NCBI RefSeq assembly: GCF_048128805.1 | Contig: NC_136012.1 | Coordinates: 11,717,725 to 11,781,724, forward strand | Reading direction: 5' to 3' | Source: Centroberyx gerrardi | Taxonomy: Eukaryota > Chordata > Actinopteri > Beryciformes > Berycidae | Length of the DNA stretch: 64,000 nt | Shown here: positions 59,801-64,000 of the stretch, piece by piece | How positions within the stretch are numbered: position 1 is the first letter of the stretch | Layout: each line of letters opens with the position of its first letter | Program-made: the position numbers and the translations under genes | The notes under the pieces: model-generated | What the model was told of the DNA's origin: nothing | What the model saw: the letters and a program-made list of their open reading frames with translations, nothing else | The model's database searches: none

Positions 59801-61120
59801 GTGGGGAAGTTAGTTAGCTAGCTTACTAGTTAGTAAGCTACTAGCTAGCTAGGCTAGACTCTGGTAGCTAGCGATAATGGCCTATATATTAAAATGTAAA
59901 CCCATTTCCCTCTGGATTCTTCAGATCCATTTGTTTCTAATATGTTTTTCAGTGGGGAAGCTGTGAAATGATAAATGTTTGAGTTTCCCACCCTGAGTGT
60001 TCAAGATGGCCGTTGTGTGAATACGGTCAATTCACCTTTACACACCTCAAGTGCATGAAGCACACAAGGTTAGTAGCCTATACATTTATTCTCACAGGCT
60101 GGCTGCTGATTGGTTGATAGGATTAAGGACCACTGATTGGGTGTGTCCTTGTATGGAAGACACTCTAATCCAAAATAAAGCAAAAGGAATAAAGTCCATC
60201 ACCACATCATGATGCAGTATGATGTACAGATATACATTTTATCATCACTTTACAAACAAAATCAGTCCAAAAGGCAACAAGTGGTAACTGAGAGGTAAGA
60301 GTGTAAAACATAAAGCAGAAGCCTCTGATCATAAAAGGGCGTTAAATACACAGTTCACTTCATGATTAGACATTTACATTATGGTTAGAAGTGCCTGACC
60401 TATTCAAATCATGTGTACATTCCTTGAGTCACAGGAAACCATTTAAATTTAGCATTAAAGTTTACATCTCTTTCACTTTCTCTCACACACGCAATTAGCC
60501 TGACCACTTCCTCTTTTAACTCCTGGCACCCTGCTGGGCAATACAACAACATATGTATTAGGCTACATTCTTTCAGTCATTTCAAACCAGGATGTTCAAG
60601 TTCTCCATTTTCTCGAGTTTGACTTTCTCTCACACTCAGAGTTAGCTTGGACACTTTAATCTAAATAAGTCTGAAAAGCAGACTCAAACGTTTCCGAGGA
60701 AAAACACAAAATGATGCAGAGTTTTAGGTGGAGATGACAAAAAACAAGAATGACCTTTAAAAAAAACTCCGCTACCTGAACTTTTCAGAGTGAACCCTAC
60801 AGACCACTCTGTTAATATATCACTGCTCTCCTCTCCTTACCTACTACCATAAGGCCCACTTCTGCAAAATTCAACACATTTTATCCATCGCCTATCTATT
60901 TTATCATATCAGTAAAACCTGTCATGATTAAATGCCCAGTGGCACCTGCTAGGCTTCAAAAATTAACTATTACACTGCACTCCAATAGCTCCTTATTTTT
61001 GTGCACCACCAGCTGCTTTTCCTCATGCAGTCTCTCTATTATCCACACTCCTCTCTTTCCAGGCAGCCATCTTGACATACTGTCTGTCCTCCATCCAGCC
61101 ATCCAGCCCCGCTTCTTTAT
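59801..61120. other. csf1r-hmgxb3 convergent intergenic region
   Basis: No coding exon. The first 60 bases are rich in CTAG/TAGCTAGC. The right part is probably the hmgxb3 3' untranslated region, with a minus-strand AATAAA at 60085-60090 that would make it about 1.0 kb long. Confidence 0.4.
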
Positions 61121-62522
61121 TCAGGGAACCACCACTTCATATACACTTTCCACCCCTCCCTGCTGTCCTTGTCCCTCCATCCCACTCCCTTCGTCCTCCT
61201 CTCTCTCGGTGTTGATCTGAGCCACTCCCAGCCGGTAGAGGGCGTCCCTGATCACCACCTCTCCCGGCTGGCAGGCCTTCAGCACCTGATTGATCTGCTG
61301 GCTCACGATGTCCCTGCTGGCCAGGAAATCCACCAGACGGTTGTACAGGTAGTAATACGCCGCGTTGTTGAAAACCAAAGGTCGCCGCTCAGCTCGGCTC
61401 ACCGAGGAACCGACCTCCGATTTCTCTGTGAGGTCGTTCTCGGCACCGTCCGTCTGCTCCGCCTGTTCTGCCCCCTCCTCCTCCTCCTCCCCCTCTTCCC
61501 TCAGCTCAGCCACCAGGCTGCTGTAGGGCTCCAGCTCTCTGCAGAGGCCCATAGCGTGGTGCTCCAGAGCAGGAGGCTCCTGGGCCCGGGCCGTGCCGGC
61601 AGGGTGCACCAGCCAGCAAGAGGAGGATTTGGTGATGGGGTGGAGCTGCTGGTTCTCCCCCACCGAGGATAGGTCAGCGCTGTACGGCTGGTCCTGCAGC
61701 TCAGCGCACGACACAAACTGAAGAACGAAGGGGAGAGGCTGCATGAGTGACAAATGGAATCCTGAGACTTCCAATTTATCTTAACACAAAATAGATGTCT
61801 TCATTTCTTTTTTTTCCCCAACATAATTAATTAGCACAAGTTTGCGTTCCCTAAGAGATTTATTATTTATTTGATTTAAATTCCCCACCTCTGGCTTGTC
61901 AAAGGGGTCGGAGAAGCAGCCTTGGTTCCTGCCCCACATCTGGGTTGCCAGTTCTGGGTACTGCGTGTCAGCACACAGCGCCACCTGGCGGGCAGAGTCG
62001 GTAACGTAGACTGGGGGCCAGTAGCGAGAGGACACCAGCAGGTCAACGTGGTCTCGAGCCGTCTCGCCCCTCACCATGTACTTAGAACCACACACCACCT
62101 GCATACAGGCAGGGGACAGGAGTGGACAAGTAATGGTGAAAGCCCTTCCCAAAAGACTTACAGAGTGATGAATTCAAATATAACAGAAACATCTGAAACA
62201 TTTGAGTGTCAGAGCTTTACAGTGCATATGTAACCCACTCTGATGACTGGGTGACTGGTTAAAGAGGAATTTACCTTGTGGGGGCAGACCTTGGACAGCT
62301 TGCCAGCGGTGAGGTGTGGAGGGGGCTGGGGGGCGGTGGAGAGGCCGGTATGAACACGCGTGTACAGGGAGATCAGAGAGGTCAGCAACTCATTCTAACA
62401 CAGAGGGAAAGAGGAGGAGGGAAGCTTATATTTAGACAAACACCCAGACAGACACAAAGAAATCAGAGTAAGCAGACAGAAGAACATTAGTTGAGAGGGC
62501 AGCAGAGCAGCCTGCGTCCAGC

Positions 62523-62589
<67 letters not shown>

Positions 62590-64000
62590 GGGTGGAGTCC
62601 GGTGCGGCGGTCTCCCCGCAGCAGTCCAGCAGGCTTCTCAGCTCCTCCTCACTGTGCTCTTCGATCCTGTCGAGTCTCAGCTGGCCCTCGTGGATCAGAC
62701 GCACCACGACTGACGGGTCTCCTGAAACAGACAAGCATTTTAGTTAATGGGGAAATACGTTCTATTGAAGAAGTAAAAATATGTTTGTTTATGGTCTATA
62801 TAAGCCATTCCAATCAGAACAAAGTTAATATGAATAAATCTGTCTCTAGAAATCAATGAACAATGTCTACAGGCAATAAGTGGGAGACTAAATTAAGGCT
62901 AATGCAATATTAGTTGGAACTGTGACCCCTGTATAACATTTATATCATCCTACTGCTAGCTCTGTGGAGCTATGTGATTATATGACAGATTAGGAAGGGG
63001 AACAAACTCTTCTCTCTTGTTTCTGGCTTTCGGGGAAAATACTGAATGTTCGCTACTGAAACCCAAACGGAGGTCATTGGATTAACACATTTAAAAGCTG
63101 AAGTCCAGCAGTAGTTTGACAAAGCGGGTACCTGAGGGCTGCTGCGCGTGCGAGAGGACCTTGTCCTTCTCTGTGTTGATGACAGTGGGGCTCCTCATCA
63201 GCGGGGGGATGAAGGGGGCGATGATGGAAGCATCTACCCGCGTGATGGGGATGTCCGAGGGGAAAGCCGCCTGCTCGATGGCCTCACTCTCCATGGTCAG
63301 CCAGAAGTCGTCCACGTGCACCTCGTCCGAGACGGAAAACTCGGGCCAAGTAAACTGTGGTGAGAAAAAAAAAACTGTGTAAGCATGTGGAGGTTTCATA
63401 ATAATATGGAGTACAAGGGCATGCAGGCACACAAACACATCTGACATGTTCCCAAGCTGAGGTGTAACGTGTGTCAGAGATCTGTATGACACCGTCACTG
63501 CTGGATAGCTCTCAGTCTGTTGTCTCACTTTATTTATGGGTTTCATTTTCCCCATTTCTTTCTGTCATTAGCGCATCACCGTCTCTCACCTCCACATTCT
63601 TGAGCTCCAGCACGTTGTGTGTGTTGCGCTGGGCAATCTCCAGCTTGGGCGCGATGCCGCACACACCGCAGATCATGTCGTTGTAATCTCGTACTGTCGT
63701 GCACTCAAAGGCCCAGTAGCCACTCAGCAGGAGCTCTTGGATTTGGGACGACTCCTCTGGACTCAGAGCGTGGACTGATGGACGGACGGAGAGAGGCAGA
63801 GGCGGATAGAAAGACAGAAAATATGAAAGACAGAAGGAAAGAAAATGGCACATGCAGAAAACTTAAACAACCGTTCCAAAAGCCAGACAAAATCAGACTG
63901 AGACAGTAGCAGAATCCAGCCGGGTTGGGTGTTTACCGGGGTGATTGGGGACATGGTCCAGGATGGTCCTGACAGCCTGAGGTGGGTGATGGCCCAGTTT
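61121..64000 (-). CDS. hmgxb3: HMG-box containing 3 (Hmgxb3), C-terminal part, cut by the window edge
   Basis: Seven minus-strand exons join in frame: 63937-64000 (continues past the edge), 63590-63774, 63132-63354, 62588-62721, 62275-62394, 61889-62098 and 61121-61717 (510 residues to the stop). The HMG box itself is not in the window. Visible landmarks are LLLSGYWAFECTTVRDY and a CGVCG pair in exon 63590-63774, MWGRNQGCFSDPFDKPE in exon 61889-62098, an acidic Glu/Ala stretch, and the conserved-looking NAAYYYLYNRLVDFL and GEVVIRDALYRLGVAQI near the end. I name it from recalled similarity of that C terminus to human HMGXB3 and from its place next to csf1r, as in human. It is a nuclear protein of poorly known function. 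Confidence 0.75.
62525..62587. repeat. (CT)n(CA)n compound microsatellite in hmgxb3
   Basis: CT units run to about 62559, then CA units to 62587, ending right at the donor of hmgxb3 exon 62588-62721. Read on the minus strand, the intron begins GTGTGTGTG. Confidence 0.85.

Overview
The window is vertebrate nuclear DNA, almost certainly from a ray-finned (teleost, probably percomorph) fish. It has split genes with GT-AG introns, many (CA)n/(CT)n tracts, teleost-type dispersed repeats, and the conserved gene order cdx1 - pdgfrb - csf1r - hmgxb3 known from human 5q32. There is no prokaryotic or viral gene content. All gene models were built by hand: I joined exons at splice sites and required the reading frame to stay open. 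No database search was run.

Layout. (1) 1641-5151, plus strand: a six-exon gene for a SLAM/CD2-like immunoglobulin-superfamily receptor of 413 residues, with two Ig domains, a Thr/Ser-rich stalk, one membrane segment and a tail carrying three ITIM-like tyrosines, two of them in a 63-bp tandem duplication. (2) 5.3-9.2 kb: retroelement tails and a short inverted-repeat element that has swallowed a long microsatellite. (3) 9288-12453, minus strand: cdx1, three exons, 257 residues, homeodomain split by the usual intron. Intron 2 starts with a minisatellite that repeats the exon-2 splice donor. (4) 12.7-14.3 kb: a degenerate GATATC-rich satellite interrupted by a 778-bp hAT-like element with perfect inverted termini and an 8-bp target duplication. 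(5) 19.1-43.75 kb, plus strand: pdgfrb, a likely non-coding first exon plus 22 coding exons, 1111 residues. (6) 46265-57681, plus strand: csf1r, 21 coding exons, 981 residues, head to tail with pdgfrb and with a near-identical exon pattern. One intron has a GC-AG boundary. (7) 61121-64000, minus strand: the 3' part (seven exons, 510 residues) of hmgxb3, running off the right edge.

How they relate. pdgfrb and csf1r are class III receptor tyrosine kinases from an ancient tandem duplication. PDGFRB serves mural and mesenchymal cells; CSF1R serves macrophages and, in fish, yellow pigment cells. cdx1 is a posterior/intestinal homeobox regulator transcribed away from pdgfrb. The Ig receptor converges on cdx1, and csf1r converges on hmgxb3.

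The most interesting sequence observations are the cdx1 donor-site minisatellite, the hAT insertion, the tandem ITIM duplication, the GC-AG intron in csf1r, a perfect 57-bp duplication abutting a csf1r acceptor, two large fold-back elements, and an apparently unnamed dispersed repeat present three times. I found no evidence for a wholly new multi-gene system.
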